Positions 35,652 through 44,333 of a stretch of 64,000 nucleotides of DNA are shown piece by piece; within the stretch, counting starts at the first letter, position 1; each line of letters begins with the position of its first letter. The position numbers and the translations under genes are program-made. The DNA comes from Bacteroidota bacterium (GTDB lineage: Bacteria > Bacteroidota > Bacteroidia > Flavobacteriales > Flavobacteriaceae), in NCBI GenBank assembly GCA_018829465.1, contig JAHJTN010000012.1, forward strand, positions 293,480 to 357,479, written 5' to 3'. The notes under the pieces were generated by a model. It worked only from the letters and a program-made list of their open reading frames with translations. It did no database searches and was not told where the DNA came from.

Positions 35652-36185
35652 ATGCAAAAGAAAGACTGTTTCTATCTCGGAAAAGTCGTTTCGAAGTATA
35701 GCTTTAAAGGGGAAATTCTTGTCAAACTAGACACAGACGAACCCGAATTATATCAAAACTTGGAATCAGTTTTTGTGGATTACCGCAACAAACTGATTCC
35801 TTTTTTTATTACACAGTCTTCACTCCACAAATCCGATTTGCTCAGATTGGCTTTTGAAGACATACAAGATGAAGCCGAAGCAGACAAACTCATAGGTTCC
35901 GAATTGTATCTGCCTTTGGCGTTTTTGCCAAAACTTAGCGGAAACAAGTTTTACTACCACGAAATCATTGGTTTCCGTGTTGTTGACGAAGTTCACGGCG
36001 ATGTGGGCATCGTTCATTCGGTAAACGACCAATCGCCTCAGGCACTACTCGAAGTGATGAAAGGCGAAAAAGAAATCCTTATTCCCATAACGGATACCTT
36101 TATTCGCGAAGTGGACAGAGCGGGAAAAGCCCTTCATGTCACTACGCCGGACGGACTCATTTCACTGTATTTGGGGGATGCATGA
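35652..36185 (+). CDS. rimM: Ribosome maturation factor RimM
   Basis: 177 residues. The N-terminal RimM barrel (FYLGKVVSKYSFKGEILVKL; LLRLAFEDIQDEAEADKLIG) and the C-terminal PRC-barrel (IIGFRVVDEVHGDVGIVHSV; GEKEILIPITDTFIREVD) are both present. RimM binds S19 and helps maturation of the 30S head. Starts 13 bases after rpsP and overlaps trmN6 by 4 bases. Confidence 0.93.
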   Translation: MQKKDCFYLGKVVSKYSFKGEILVKLDTDEPELYQNLESVFVDYRNKLIPFFITQSSLHKSDLLRLAFEDIQDEAEADKLIGSELYLPLAFLPKLSGNKFYYHEIIGFRVVDEVHGDVGIVHSVNDQSPQALLEVMKGEKEILIPITDTFIREVDRAGKALHVTTPDGLISLYLGDA

Positions 36186-36895
36186 GTGCCGATTCCCACA
36201 CCTTTTATTTTAAAAAATTCCACCTCAAACACGATCGTTGTGCCATGAAAGTGGGCACCGATGGTGTTTTGCTAGGAGCTTGGGCTAAAGCCCATCTGCC
36301 AAAGCGCGTACTTGACCTTGGAACCGGCTCCGGATTGATTGCCCTTATGTTGGCACAGCGTTTCCCTACGGCAACTATTGATGCATTGGAAATAGACTGC
36401 CAAGCAGCTACACAAGCAGCCGAAAATTTTAAGGAATCGGCTTGGAATGAAAGAATTTGTTTGATAAATGCAGACTTTAAAGATTTTGAAGCGCAACACA
36501 ATTACGATCTCATTGTGTGCAACCCGCCATTTTTTCCGGCTCAAAATCCATCGCCCAATGCAGTAAGGGCATTGGCGAGATCTGTAACACATTTTTCACT
36601 TGCAGTTTTTTTCCAAAAGTGTTTTGAATGGCTGCAACCTCATGGCAGTCTGCAACTTATTTTTCCGTTTGAAGATGAAGAATTGTGGCGTCATCAAGCG
36701 ATGGAAGCAGGTTTTTATGTAACATATTGCACAAAGGTTCGTGGTCATGAAAATGCACCTTTTAAGCGGATGTTGACGGTTTTCGAAAAAGTTGAAAAAC
36801 CAGTAACAACCGATTCTTTAACCATTGAAACGAACCGACACCAATACACGGACGAATACAAAAGTTTGACACAAGCGTTCTATCTCAATTTTTAG
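36182..36895 (+). CDS. trmN6: tRNA1(Val) (adenine(37)-N6)-methyltransferase
   Basis: 237 residues. SAM-binding motif I VLDLGTGSGLIALMLAQRFP (~40-59), acidic residue after beta-2 in IDALEID, and the N6-adenine catalytic motif NPPFF (~114-118, in YDLIVCNPPFFPAQ). The N-terminal FYFKKFHLKHDRCAMKVGTD is typical of YfiC/TrmN6. It methylates A37 of tRNA-Val1. Operon with rpsP and rimM (ATGA overlap). Confidence 0.9.
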   Translation: MSADSHTFYFKKFHLKHDRCAMKVGTDGVLLGAWAKAHLPKRVLDLGTGSGLIALMLAQRFPTATIDALEIDCQAATQAAENFKESAWNERICLINADFKDFEAQHNYDLIVCNPPFFPAQNPSPNAVRALARSVTHFSLAVFFQKCFEWLQPHGSLQLIFPFEDEELWRHQAMEAGFYVTYCTKVRGHENAPFKRMLTVFEKVEKPVTTDSLTIETNRHQYTDEYKSLTQAFYLNF

Positions 36896-36973
36896 CCCAG
36901 GTTTCGTTTGTCGCATCCTGATGAAATCCGTATATTCGTGAAAATATAACAAATCAACAAACATAAGTTACAT

Positions 36974-38524
36974 ATGAGCACTTCTCACTCGACATTGGTA
37001 CAAAAAGCATTGGAAAATTTACAACTCAAAGCAGTTAATTCGGGTACTTCTACCGGATCGCATTGGATGGATTCGGGCAGTTACCTTACGTCTGTATCGC
37101 CGGTCGATGGAAAATCGATAGCGCAAGTTTCGCAAACCACAGCCGATCAATACGAAGAAGTGATGACTGCCGCGACCCGGGCTTTTAAGGAATGGCAGAT
37201 GAAACCGGCACCTTTTCGCGGAGAGATTGTGCGCCAATTTGCAGAAAAATTGCGAGTTCACAAGCACGATTTGGGCGTGTTGGTTTCTTATGAAATGGGC
37301 AAATCGCTACAAGAAGGCTTGGGTGAGGTTCAAGAAATGATAGACATTTGTGATTTTGCCGTTGGACTTTCCAGGCAACTTCACGGCTTGACGATGCACT
37401 CTGAACGCCCCGGACACAGAATGTATGAACAATACCATCCGTTGGGTGTGGTCGGAATTATTTCGGCGTTCAATTTTCCTGTAGCTGTTTGGAGTTGGAA
37501 CACCGCGTTGGCTTGGATTTGCGGAGATGTCTGTGTTTGGAAGCCATCAGAAAAAACGCCGCTTTGCGGTGTGGCATGCCAAAATCTGATTGCTGAAGTG
37601 CTCGAAGCCAATCATTTGCCCGAAGGCATTTCTTGCTTGGTAACCGGAGATTACCGCATCGGCGAAAAAATGACACATGACGGCAGAATACCACTGATTT
37701 CAGCAACCGGATCTACCCGTATGGGCAAAAAAGTAGCCCAAAATGTCGCAGCGCGTTTGGGCAAATCGCTTTTGGAGCTTGGCGGGAACAACGCCATTAT
37801 CATCACACCCGATGCCGACATCAAAATGACGGTCATTGGCAGCGTCTTTGGAGCGGTTGGTACTTGTGGCCAGCGCTGCACTTCTACACGCAGATTGATT
37901 ATCCACGAGTCAGTTTACGACACAGTGGCTGAGGCCTTGAAAAAGGCATATGGCCAGTTGCGCATTGGAAATCCTTTGGATGCGGCCAACCACGTAGGGC
38001 CTCTGATTGATAAACAATCCGTTGAAAACTATCTGTCTGCACTAGAAAAAGTAGTGGCGGAAGGCGGAAGTGTTATTGTGGAAGGTGGTGTGCTTTCCGG
38101 CGAAGGTTATGAAAGTGGATGTTATGTGAAGCCGGCAATTGTAGAAGCTAAACCCGATTTTGAAATGGTTCAATGTGAAACATTCGGCCCTATTCTTTAT
38201 CTCATCAAATACAGTGGTAGTGTAGAAAACGCTATCGAAATTCAGAATGGTGTGGTACAAGGGCTATCATCGGCCATCATGACGAACAATTTGAGAGAAG
38301 CCGAAACTTTTCTGTCGCATTCGGGTTCGGACTGTGGTATTGCCAATGTAAATATTGGTACAAGTGGCGCAGAAATTGGCGGTGCTTTTGGTGGCGAGAA
38401 AGAAACCGGAGGTGGTAGAGAAAGTGGTTCGGACGCTTGGAAAATTTACATGCGCCGCCAAACAAATACCATCAATTACACCACAGAATTGCCATTGGCA
38501 CAAGGTATCAAATTTGAATTGTAG
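36974..38524 (+). CDS. ALDH7-family aldehyde dehydrogenase (aminoadipate-semialdehyde type)
   Basis: 516 residues. ALDH7/antiquitin-type signature SERPGHRMYEQYHPLGVVGI (~140-160), Asn oxyanion residue in SAFNFPVAVWSWN, the NAD-binding WKPSEKTPL, general base ELGGNNAI (Glu ~262), catalytic Cys in GTCGQRCTSTRR (~301) and the C-terminal GGEKETGGGRESGSDAWK. Members oxidise alpha-aminoadipic semialdehyde / piperideine-6-carboxylate in lysine breakdown. The exact substrate is inferred. The gene stands alone and ends 3 bases before the convergent asnS stop codon. Confidence 0.88.
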   Translation: MSTSHSTLVQKALENLQLKAVNSGTSTGSHWMDSGSYLTSVSPVDGKSIAQVSQTTADQYEEVMTAATRAFKEWQMKPAPFRGEIVRQFAEKLRVHKHDLGVLVSYEMGKSLQEGLGEVQEMIDICDFAVGLSRQLHGLTMHSERPGHRMYEQYHPLGVVGIISAFNFPVAVWSWNTALAWICGDVCVWKPSEKTPLCGVACQNLIAEVLEANHLPEGISCLVTGDYRIGEKMTHDGRIPLISATGSTRMGKKVAQNVAARLGKSLLELGGNNAIIITPDADIKMTVIGSVFGAVGTCGQRCTSTRRLIIHESVYDTVAEALKKAYGQLRIGNPLDAANHVGPLIDKQSVENYLSALEKVVAEGGSVIVEGGVLSGEGYESGCYVKPAIVEAKPDFEMVQCETFGPILYLIKYSGSVENAIEIQNGVVQGLSSAIMTNNLREAETFLSHSGSDCGIANVNIGTSGAEIGGAFGGEKETGGGRESGSDAWKIYMRRQTNTINYTTELPLAQGIKFEL

Positions 38525-38527
38525 CGC

Positions 38528-39958
38528 TTAAAATTCTGCATTTTTTGGGGTTCTGGGGTATGGAATCACGTCACGGATATTGCCCATGCCTGTGACGAAT
38601 TGTACCAATCGCTCAAAACCGAGCCCGAAACCGCTGTGTACACAAGTTCCGTAGCGGCGTAAATCTAAGTACCACCAAAGTTCTTTTTCATTGATACCGA
38701 GATCTGCAATTTTTTGTTGCAAGACTTCAAGCCTTTCTTCGCGTTGCGAACCACCGACGATTTCGCCGATTCCGGGAAATAAAATATCCATAGCGCGTAC
38801 CGTTTTTTGATCCTCGTTTAGCCGCATATAGAAAGCTTTAATCTTGGCGGGATAATCAAACAATATAACAGGACACTGAAAGTGTTTCTCTACCAAAAAA
38901 CGTTCGTGTTCGCTCTGTAAATCGGCACCCCAAGCTTCGATGATGTATTTGAATTTTTTCTTTTTGTTAGGTTTGGAATTTTTCAAGATATCAATGGCTT
39001 CAGTGTAGCTTACCCGTTTAAATTGATTTTCAATAACGAAATTGAGTTTTTCTTTCAATTTCAAATCACTGCGTTCTTCTTGTGGCTTGGTTTTTTCTTC
39101 ATCCAACAGCCTACTTTCGAGAAAATCGATGTCTTCGGCGCAATTTTCAACAGCGTATTGCACCACATATTTGATAAAGTCCTCAGCCAAATCCATATTG
39201 TCAGCCAATTCAAAGAATGCCATTTCCGGTTCTATCATCCAAAATTCGGCCAGATGGCGTGAAGTGTTTGAGTTTTCTGCACGAAACGTAGGCCCGAAAG
39301 TATAGACTTTGCTCAAACCCATGGCATAGGTTTCGGCTTCCAGCTGACCTGAAACCGTGAGGTTGGTTTCTTTACCGAAAAAATCTTCGTCGTAGTTTAC
39401 GTTTCCTGTATCATCTAATGGTGGATTTTTGGGATCCAAGACGGAGACGCGAAACATTTCTCCGGCGCCTTCCGCATCGGAGCCGGTGATAATAGGCGTA
39501 TTGACGTAGAAAAATCCGTTTTTTCTAAAGTATTCGTGTACGGCAAATGCCAAGGCAGCCCGCACGCGCATCACAGCACTAAAAGTTTGGGTGCGCACGC
39601 GCAAGTGGGCGTTTTCTCTTAGAAATTCTAAAGAATGTTTTTTGGGTTGAATGGGATATTTTTCCGGATCGGAATCACCCAAAACATCCATTTGTACCAC
39701 CTCTATTTCAACAGCTTGCCCCTTGCCTTGACTTTCTACCAAAACGCCTTTTACGGCTAGACAAGCACCGGTTGTTATTCTTTTTAACAGCGTTTCCGGA
39801 AATTTCTCAAAATCGACCACACACTGAATATTTTGTGCGGTAGAACCGTCGTTCAATGCAATAAAACGATTGCTTCTGAAGGTCCTAACCCAGCCTTTGG
39901 CCGTAACTTCGGTTAACAGAGGGGTTTTATGTATCAAATCTTTAATAGAGGTATGCAT
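38528..39958 (-). CDS. asnS: Asparaginyl-tRNA synthetase
   Basis: 476 residues of class II. N-terminal OB-fold anticodon-binding domain (GWVRTFRSNRFIALNDGST, VKGVLVESQGKGQAVEIEV). Catalytic motifs: motif 1 region (VRAALAFAVHEYFRKNGFFY), motif 2 (FGPTFRAENSNTSRHLAEFW) and motif 3 (GFGLGFERLVQFVTGM) near the C-terminus; YPRTPKNAEF at the end is typical of AsnRS. It charges tRNA-Asn. Confidence 0.96.
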   Translation of the reverse strand: MHTSIKDLIHKTPLLTEVTAKGWVRTFRSNRFIALNDGSTAQNIQCVVDFEKFPETLLKRITTGACLAVKGVLVESQGKGQAVEIEVVQMDVLGDSDPEKYPIQPKKHSLEFLRENAHLRVRTQTFSAVMRVRAALAFAVHEYFRKNGFFYVNTPIITGSDAEGAGEMFRVSVLDPKNPPLDDTGNVNYDEDFFGKETNLTVSGQLEAETYAMGLSKVYTFGPTFRAENSNTSRHLAEFWMIEPEMAFFELADNMDLAEDFIKYVVQYAVENCAEDIDFLESRLLDEEKTKPQEERSDLKLKEKLNFVIENQFKRVSYTEAIDILKNSKPNKKKKFKYIIEAWGADLQSEHERFLVEKHFQCPVILFDYPAKIKAFYMRLNEDQKTVRAMDILFPGIGEIVGGSQREERLEVLQQKIADLGINEKELWWYLDLRRYGTCVHSGFGLGFERLVQFVTGMGNIRDVIPYPRTPKNAEF

Positions 39959-39975
39959 GGCAAAGAAATTTTGCG

Positions 39976-40005
39976 CAAAGATACTTTAATGATAATGTGC
40001 TGCAA
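39976..40005 (-). promoter_or_regulatory. Promoter of asnS
   Basis: Minus strand: TTG (40003-40005), 19-base spacer, TATCTTTG (39976-39983), then the ATG 17 bases later. This is a close match to the Bacteroidota -33/-7 pattern. Confidence 0.7.
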
Positions 40006-40096
40006 TATCTAAATCCAAAAAATTGAACATCGTGCAATGAAACAGATTTTAGTGAAAATACCCAAATATAGGTACTTACTTATGGATTTATGTTTA

Positions 40097-40191
40097 TACG
40101 TTTGTCGTGTAATGTTTTCAATTTCACTACTCAGTGATTGGAGTTAATTATTTGGGGGAAGACCCTATCTCTAATAGGATAGGGTTTTTTT
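40097..40191 (+). ncRNA. Candidate small RNA with its own terminator
   Basis: A -7-like box TACGTTTG (40097-40104) is followed, from about 40111, by a sequence with no ORF. It forms a hairpin (CAAT..CACT-ACTC-AGTG-ATTG, 40119-40140), a GGGGGAAG stretch, and a clean terminator (40162-40191). A transcript of about 80 nt is predicted. No -33 TTG is evident. It is the only structured feature in the 730-bp gap between asnS and the CBM48 gene. Confidence 0.45.
40162..40191 (+). terminator. Intrinsic terminator of the candidate small RNA
   Basis: ACCCTATC pairs with GATAGGGT (8-bp perfect stem, 8-base loop), followed by seven T. Confidence 0.85.
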
Positions 40192-40690
40192 ATGGTCATT
40201 AAATTGCTTGCCGGGCATCCATTTTCTATTTATCAGATTTCGATGAATTTTTTATCAATAAAGAGCGCCAATGAACTCAGGATTCTTTGTCCGCGCAGTC
40301 GAGCGCTATTTTAAAGACCTCAAAGCCAATAAACCGTGCAACAAGTTGGAACCTTTCTGTATAAATTACATATAATGAACAGCATACCGCTGTGTTATAA
40401 TCAGACCTTGCCTGTCAGTAAGCGCAAAAGCGAAAAGTGAATGTATTTTTAAAAAATGCTATTTCGCAAACGTTTTCAGGTTAAAATACTATCGAAAAAT
40501 GTGATAAATTATTAAAAATACCTACTTGAAACGCCATTTTATGTTTACTATATTAATTGAAAACATCAATTTTAAACGAATTTAAGAGATAATATAATAC
40601 ATATATTGGGAAATTATACAAATAAAACTGTGACCTATTGGTTATATGTTTGCACAGTATAATTGAAGCAATTCAATAAAAATTATAATC
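40192..40690. other. A+T-rich gap, largely featureless
   Basis: About 500 bases without a coding frame that I can support. It contains a decayed repeat fragment (GCGCAGTCGA at 40293-40302), low-complexity AT sequence, and near its end TATGTTTG (40645-40652), a -7-like box 39 bases before the CBM48 gene. Confidence 0.5.
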
Positions 40691-41002
40691 ATGGGATTGA
40701 AAAAGCAATTTTTGAAAAGCAAACCTGTTTGTAAAGTTACTTTTAACTTACCTGCAGAATTAGCCGGAGAGGCTAAAAAAGTATCGGTTGTTGGAGACTT
40801 CAACGACTGGAAAGAAAAGAAAGGATTGGTATTGAAAAAATTGAAAGACGGATCTTTCAAAGGTGCTGTTGACCTCCCGGTTGACGGTGAGTATCAATTT
40901 CGTTACCTTGTTGACGGCGAGCGTTGGATAAACGACAACGAAGCTGACAAATACGTCAACAGTGGTGTATCTTATGAAGACAACTCTGTAGTTGTTCTCT
41001 AA
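40691..41002 (+). CDS. Stand-alone CBM48/isoamylase early-set domain protein
   Basis: 103 residues that consist of one E-set/CBM48-like domain: VCKVTFNLPAELAGEAKKVS, VVGDFNDWKEKKG (the glycogen-binding VGDFNxW signature), YQFRYLVDGERWINDNEADK. Such domains bind glycogen or starch and normally sit at the N-terminus of branching enzymes or in AMPK beta subunits. Here there is no enzyme and no signal peptide, so it is probably a cytoplasmic glycan-binding or regulatory protein. Flanked by its own promoter box and a strong terminator. Confidence 0.82.
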   Translation: MGLKKQFLKSKPVCKVTFNLPAELAGEAKKVSVVGDFNDWKEKKGLVLKKLKDGSFKGAVDLPVDGEYQFRYLVDGERWINDNEADKYVNSGVSYEDNSVVVL

Positions 41003-41044
41003 TTTCGGAAGATTTTTTTGTTCATAAGTTTGTTTGTTTGTTTT

Positions 41045-41077
41045 CACGGCCGTCTATAAGACGGCCGTGATTTTTTT
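41045..41077 (+). terminator. Intrinsic terminator after the CBM48 gene
   Basis: A perfect 10-bp GC-rich stem CACGGCCGTC / GACGGCCGTG with a 5-base loop TATAA, followed by A and seven T. Confidence 0.92.
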
Positions 41078-41149
41078 GATTAGGGTTAATTCTACACATC
41101 CCTAATAATCTTAAAATCGATTACTTTCGCCAAGAAATAAATGGCAATT

Positions 41150-41680
41150 ATGAGAAAATTACAAAATAGCGAACTGAACAGATTGGATGTAGAAGCCTTT
41201 AAAAAAGAAAACAAATTGCCCATTGTCATTGTTTTGGACAATGTACGCAGTTTGCACAATGTAGGTGCCATTTTCAGAACGTCTGATGCTTTTCTTATTC
41301 AAAAGATATACCTCTGTGGCATCACGGGCACGCCACCCAACAAAGAAATACGTAAAACGGCCTTGGGCGCTACAGAAACTGTATGTTGGGAATATGCAAG
41401 CAACACTTTAGAACTGGTAAAAAAGCTTCAAGGGCAAGGCATTTACGTGGCCAGTTTGGAACAGGCAGTGGGTAGTGTGATGTTGCAAGATTTTGAACCG
41501 ATTCCGGCTCGTACCATGGCTTTTGTCTTCGGGCACGAGGTGCACGGTGTGAGCCAAGAAGTGGTGGATGCTTCTGACAAGGTCATCGAAATCCCTCAAT
41601 TTGGCAGTAAACATTCGCTCAACGTTTCAGTAAGCGCGGGAATGGTTATTTGGGAACTCTTCAAAAAACTCAAGACTTAG
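41150..41680 (+). CDS. TrmH/SpoU-family RNA 2'-O-methyltransferase
   Basis: 176 residues from MRKLQNSELNRLDVEAFKKE (an in-frame ATG three codons earlier at 41141 is possible). SPOUT-fold motifs: IVIVLDNVRSLHNVGAIFRT (motif 1, with Asn and Arg), MAFVFGHEVHGVSQEVVD (motif 2) and IPQFGSKHSLNVSVSAGMVI (motif 3). It transfers methyl from SAM to a ribose 2'-OH in tRNA or rRNA. The target is unknown. It overlaps the convergent folK-dNK gene by 4 bases. Confidence 0.88.
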   Translation: MRKLQNSELNRLDVEAFKKENKLPIVIVLDNVRSLHNVGAIFRTSDAFLIQKIYLCGITGTPPNKEIRKTALGATETVCWEYASNTLELVKKLQGQGIYVASLEQAVGSVMLQDFEPIPARTMAFVFGHEVHGVSQEVVDASDKVIEIPQFGSKHSLNVSVSAGMVIWELFKKLKT

Positions 41681-42807
41681 GCGCGGCTGATTTTTTCTAA
41701 AATATACAGGTACGCACTTCTGTTTTCTACAAAATCCATATCGGATACATCGATGATTAAACTTTTATCGGTTGGCAATGTTTTGATAAATTCCAAATAT
41801 CCCGAATTGATTTTATCCAAATAATCCGGTGCAATCCGCTGTTCGTAGCTGCGTCCGCGCTTGCGAATGTTGTCGAGCAACCGAGCGGTATTTTGATATA
41901 AAAACACGTACAAATCGGGTTTTACAGCATCTTTATAAATGATTTCAAAAAACTTTTTATAGAGCAAAAACTCATCCTCAGCTAAGGTTATTTTTGAAAA
42001 AATAAGCGATTTATAGATGTCGTAATCCGAAATGAGAAAATCGCTGAACAAATCGAACTGGGAAACGTCGTCGGAAAATTGTTGGTAGCGATCGGCCAAA
42101 AAAGACAGCTCCAAGGGGAAAGCATAACGCGCGGGTTTTTCGTAAAACTTGGGTAAAAACGGATTGTCTGCAAAGCGTTCCAATATCAATTTGGCATTAA
42201 AGTCTTCCGCAATTTGGCTGGCTAAGGTTGTTTTTCCGGAACCGATATTGCCTTCTATGGCTATGTAGTTTCGCTTGTTAAAATCGAACCTGCTTTTTGG
42301 GTTTGTGAGGCTGATGCCTGTTTTTTGAATAACACCGGGAAAATCACCATTTTCGAGTAAATCGATCATCCTTTTTTGAAAGACAGGATGCAAGATGTCT
42401 GCAGCAATTTCGGCGAGCGGCTTTAGTACAAAATTGCGCCGGTGTAGCGCAGGGTGTGGAATTTCCAAGCTGGCGGTTTCTATTTTAAACTGATCGTAGA
42501 GCAAAATGTCAACGTCTATGATTCTTGCTTCATAGCCTTTTTCTAAGCTGCGTTTTCTGCCCATATCGGACTCAATCTCCAAACAATTTTGCAGCAGTTT
42601 TTCGGGAGTCAAAGTTGTGTGAATTTCCACACAGGCGTTCAAAAAATCGTGACTTTCAAAACCCTGTGCGCCGGTTTTATAGACAGATGAAATACTGCGA
42701 AGGTCTCCTACGCGTTTGTAAAGTGCTTCTAAGGCATGTTGCAAATTTTCACTTTTGTTGCCCAAATTGCTGCCCAAAGACAAAAATATCCGGTGTTGTT
42801 GGCTCAT
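41677..42807 (-). CDS. folK: FolK (HPPK)-deoxynucleoside kinase fusion
   Basis: 376 residues. Residues 1-~160 are 6-hydroxymethyl-dihydropterin pyrophosphokinase: FLSLGSNLGNKSENL at the start, ESDMGRKRS (79-87), ARIIDVDILLYD with the metal Asp pair (94-105), and IPHPALHRRNFVLKPLAEI. From ~175 a deoxynucleoside-kinase domain follows: YIAIEGNIGSGKTTLA with P-loop 186-193, an ERFADNPFLPKFY substrate segment and the Arg-rich lid RKRGRSYEQRI. One chain thus makes a folate precursor and phosphorylates deoxynucleosides; this fusion is widespread in flavobacteria. Start at MSQQHRIFL; the frame extends further to a GTG at 42879 but those residues look non-homologous. Confidence 0.9.
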   Translation of the reverse strand: MSQQHRIFLSLGSNLGNKSENLQHALEALYKRVGDLRSISSVYKTGAQGFESHDFLNACVEIHTTLTPEKLLQNCLEIESDMGRKRSLEKGYEARIIDVDILLYDQFKIETASLEIPHPALHRRNFVLKPLAEIAADILHPVFQKRMIDLLENGDFPGVIQKTGISLTNPKSRFDFNKRNYIAIEGNIGSGKTTLASQIAEDFNAKLILERFADNPFLPKFYEKPARYAFPLELSFLADRYQQFSDDVSQFDLFSDFLISDYDIYKSLIFSKITLAEDEFLLYKKFFEIIYKDAVKPDLYVFLYQNTARLLDNIRKRGRSYEQRIAPDYLDKINSGYLEFIKTLPTDKSLIIDVSDMDFVENRSAYLYILEKISRA

Positions 42808-42943
42808 TAAAATGCTTCGTTCTGTAAACTGATTTCTAAAAATGTGAATATTTTGACAAAATAAACAAATCACAAGCACTTAAAGGCAAAGGTTTTTAAA
42901 AACATTTAGTAGATTAGCCGTAAAACAAATTGCCCATCCGCAT

Positions 42944-43639
42944 ATGAATCTTACAGATCGCAAGTTGGCCTATCGCATTTTTTTGGTGATGGCTTCTATC
43001 TTTATAACCTCTTTGGTCGTTTCCAACCTGATTTTTCAAAAATTCACTTCTTTTGACTTTTTCGGACTTTATACCTTTGAAATTTCCGTCGGGATTTTGC
43101 CCTATCCGCTCACCTTTCTCATCACGGATTTAATATCTGAGATATACGGAAAAAAAATGGCCCAAAGCGTGGTTACCGCCGGCATCTTTGCTTCTTTTTT
43201 CTCACTGTTGTTTGTATATGTGGCCGATTGGGTGCCTGCTACAGATTGGTCGCCCATTGGAGATGCTCTTTTTACCAAAGTATTTGGAGGTACGGCGATT
43301 GCTGTTTTCGCATCTATGATGGCCTATCTGACTGCCCAATACATCGACATTCAAATTTTCCACTTCTGGAAACGGATTACCAAAGGAAAAATGCTGTGGT
43401 TGCGAAACAATTTCTCTACGATTTCTTCTCAATTTATAGACACCTTCACGGTGGTGTTGCTGCTTTGTACCTTTGGGAAAATTGAATGGAGCAAGTTTAC
43501 CGCTTTGGTTTTGAGCGGCTTTGCCTTCAAAGCGCTGGTGGCACTTACCGATACGCCGCTGTTTTATCTTGGGGTTTACCTATTCAAAAAAAGATTTAAA
43601 CTCAAAGAAAATCAAGAGATTACGCTCGATACAATTTAG
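42944..43639 (+). CDS. Queuosine-precursor transporter (YhhQ/VUT family)
   Basis: 231 residues with six predicted transmembrane helices. Family landmarks are VVSNLIFQKF (~25), the conserved PYPLTFLITDLISEIYGKK (~51-69), and FSTISSQFIDTFTVVLL (~158). Family members import queuine, preQ0 or preQ1 for tRNA modification. The substrate cannot be told from sequence. The accessory island starts 41 bases after its stop. Confidence 0.88.
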   Translation: MNLTDRKLAYRIFLVMASIFITSLVVSNLIFQKFTSFDFFGLYTFEISVGILPYPLTFLITDLISEIYGKKMAQSVVTAGIFASFFSLLFVYVADWVPATDWSPIGDALFTKVFGGTAIAVFASMMAYLTAQYIDIQIFHFWKRITKGKMLWLRNNFSTISSQFIDTFTVVLLLCTFGKIEWSKFTALVLSGFAFKALVALTDTPLFYLGVYLFKKRFKLKENQEITLDTI

Positions 43640-43679
43640 TTTGCAACTAGCTGAAAACCGAACAACACCAATAACATTA

Positions 43680-44333
43680 ATGATATCATTTATAGCAAAT
43701 AAGGGAAGAAGTTCATTTACTGCCTGTGAAGACAGCTTAACCTCAAGCGTTTTTGATTACTTGAAATATTTACCAATAAATCTATTTTGGGAAATTTTAA
43801 AAAAGTCAATGTATCAAAATAAATTACCTAAATTATCAGGTGAATTATTAAGTATCGAATACTGGCCTAAATGGCAACCAAATCATACCGATAACAGCAG
43901 ATTTGTTGAACCTGATGTATTTCTTCGTTTTGAAGATTTTGATGTTTTAATAGAAGCGAAAAGGAGAAATTATGGTGGTCAGAGTAAAACTCAATATACC
44001 AACCAAATACAAGCTTATTCCAATGAATACGGAGATGATAATAAAATATTATATTACATAAAATTGGGAGGACTTATAACATTTTCTAATGAGGATTCAT
44101 CTCAGTCAAAGATAATTATTTGCAAAACCGATTGGTCTAAATTATTACAAGAAGTTGTTGAATTAAAAAAAGAATTAGAACAAAGTAATCGTTATTTAAC
44201 GGAACACTATATTAGGCTTTTAGATGATTGCATTAAGGGATTTACACTTCATCATTTCTATTATATGGAATGGCTAATAGATTTATCTAAAATTAAAATA
44301 AATACTCAAACGATTCCTTTAAATATAAAATAA
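43680..44333 (+). CDS. PD-(D/E)XK nuclease-like protein of an unknown two-gene cassette
   Basis: 217 residues from MISFIANKGRSSFTACEDSL. A PD-(D/E)XK active-site pattern is visible: EPDV (Asp79), then FDVLIEAKRR (Glu92, Lys94), followed by the helix YTNQIQAYSNEY with a Gln as in several nuclease families. No signal peptide or membrane helix. The gene is much more A+T-rich than its neighbours. The next gene begins directly after the stop codon, so the two proteins are probably partners. I do not recognise a named family. DNA cleavage in phage defence is one idea, and it is inference. The frame is open far upstream into the transporter gene (43521), so the ATG at 43680 is preferred. Confidence 0.7.
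   Translation: MISFIANKGRSSFTACEDSLTSSVFDYLKYLPINLFWEILKKSMYQNKLPKLSGELLSIEYWPKWQPNHTDNSRFVEPDVFLRFEDFDVLIEAKRRNYGGQSKTQYTNQIQAYSNEYGDDNKILYYIKLGGLITFSNEDSSQSKIIICKTDWSKLLQEVVELKKELEQSNRYLTEHYIRLLDDCIKGFTLHHFYYMEWLIDLSKIKINTQTIPLNIK

Noticed and set aside
39959..40690. tRNA or rRNA gene in the long gap after asnS
   Set aside because: No T-loop GGTTCGAATCC-type sequence and no cloverleaf could be built; only the small-RNA candidate stands out.
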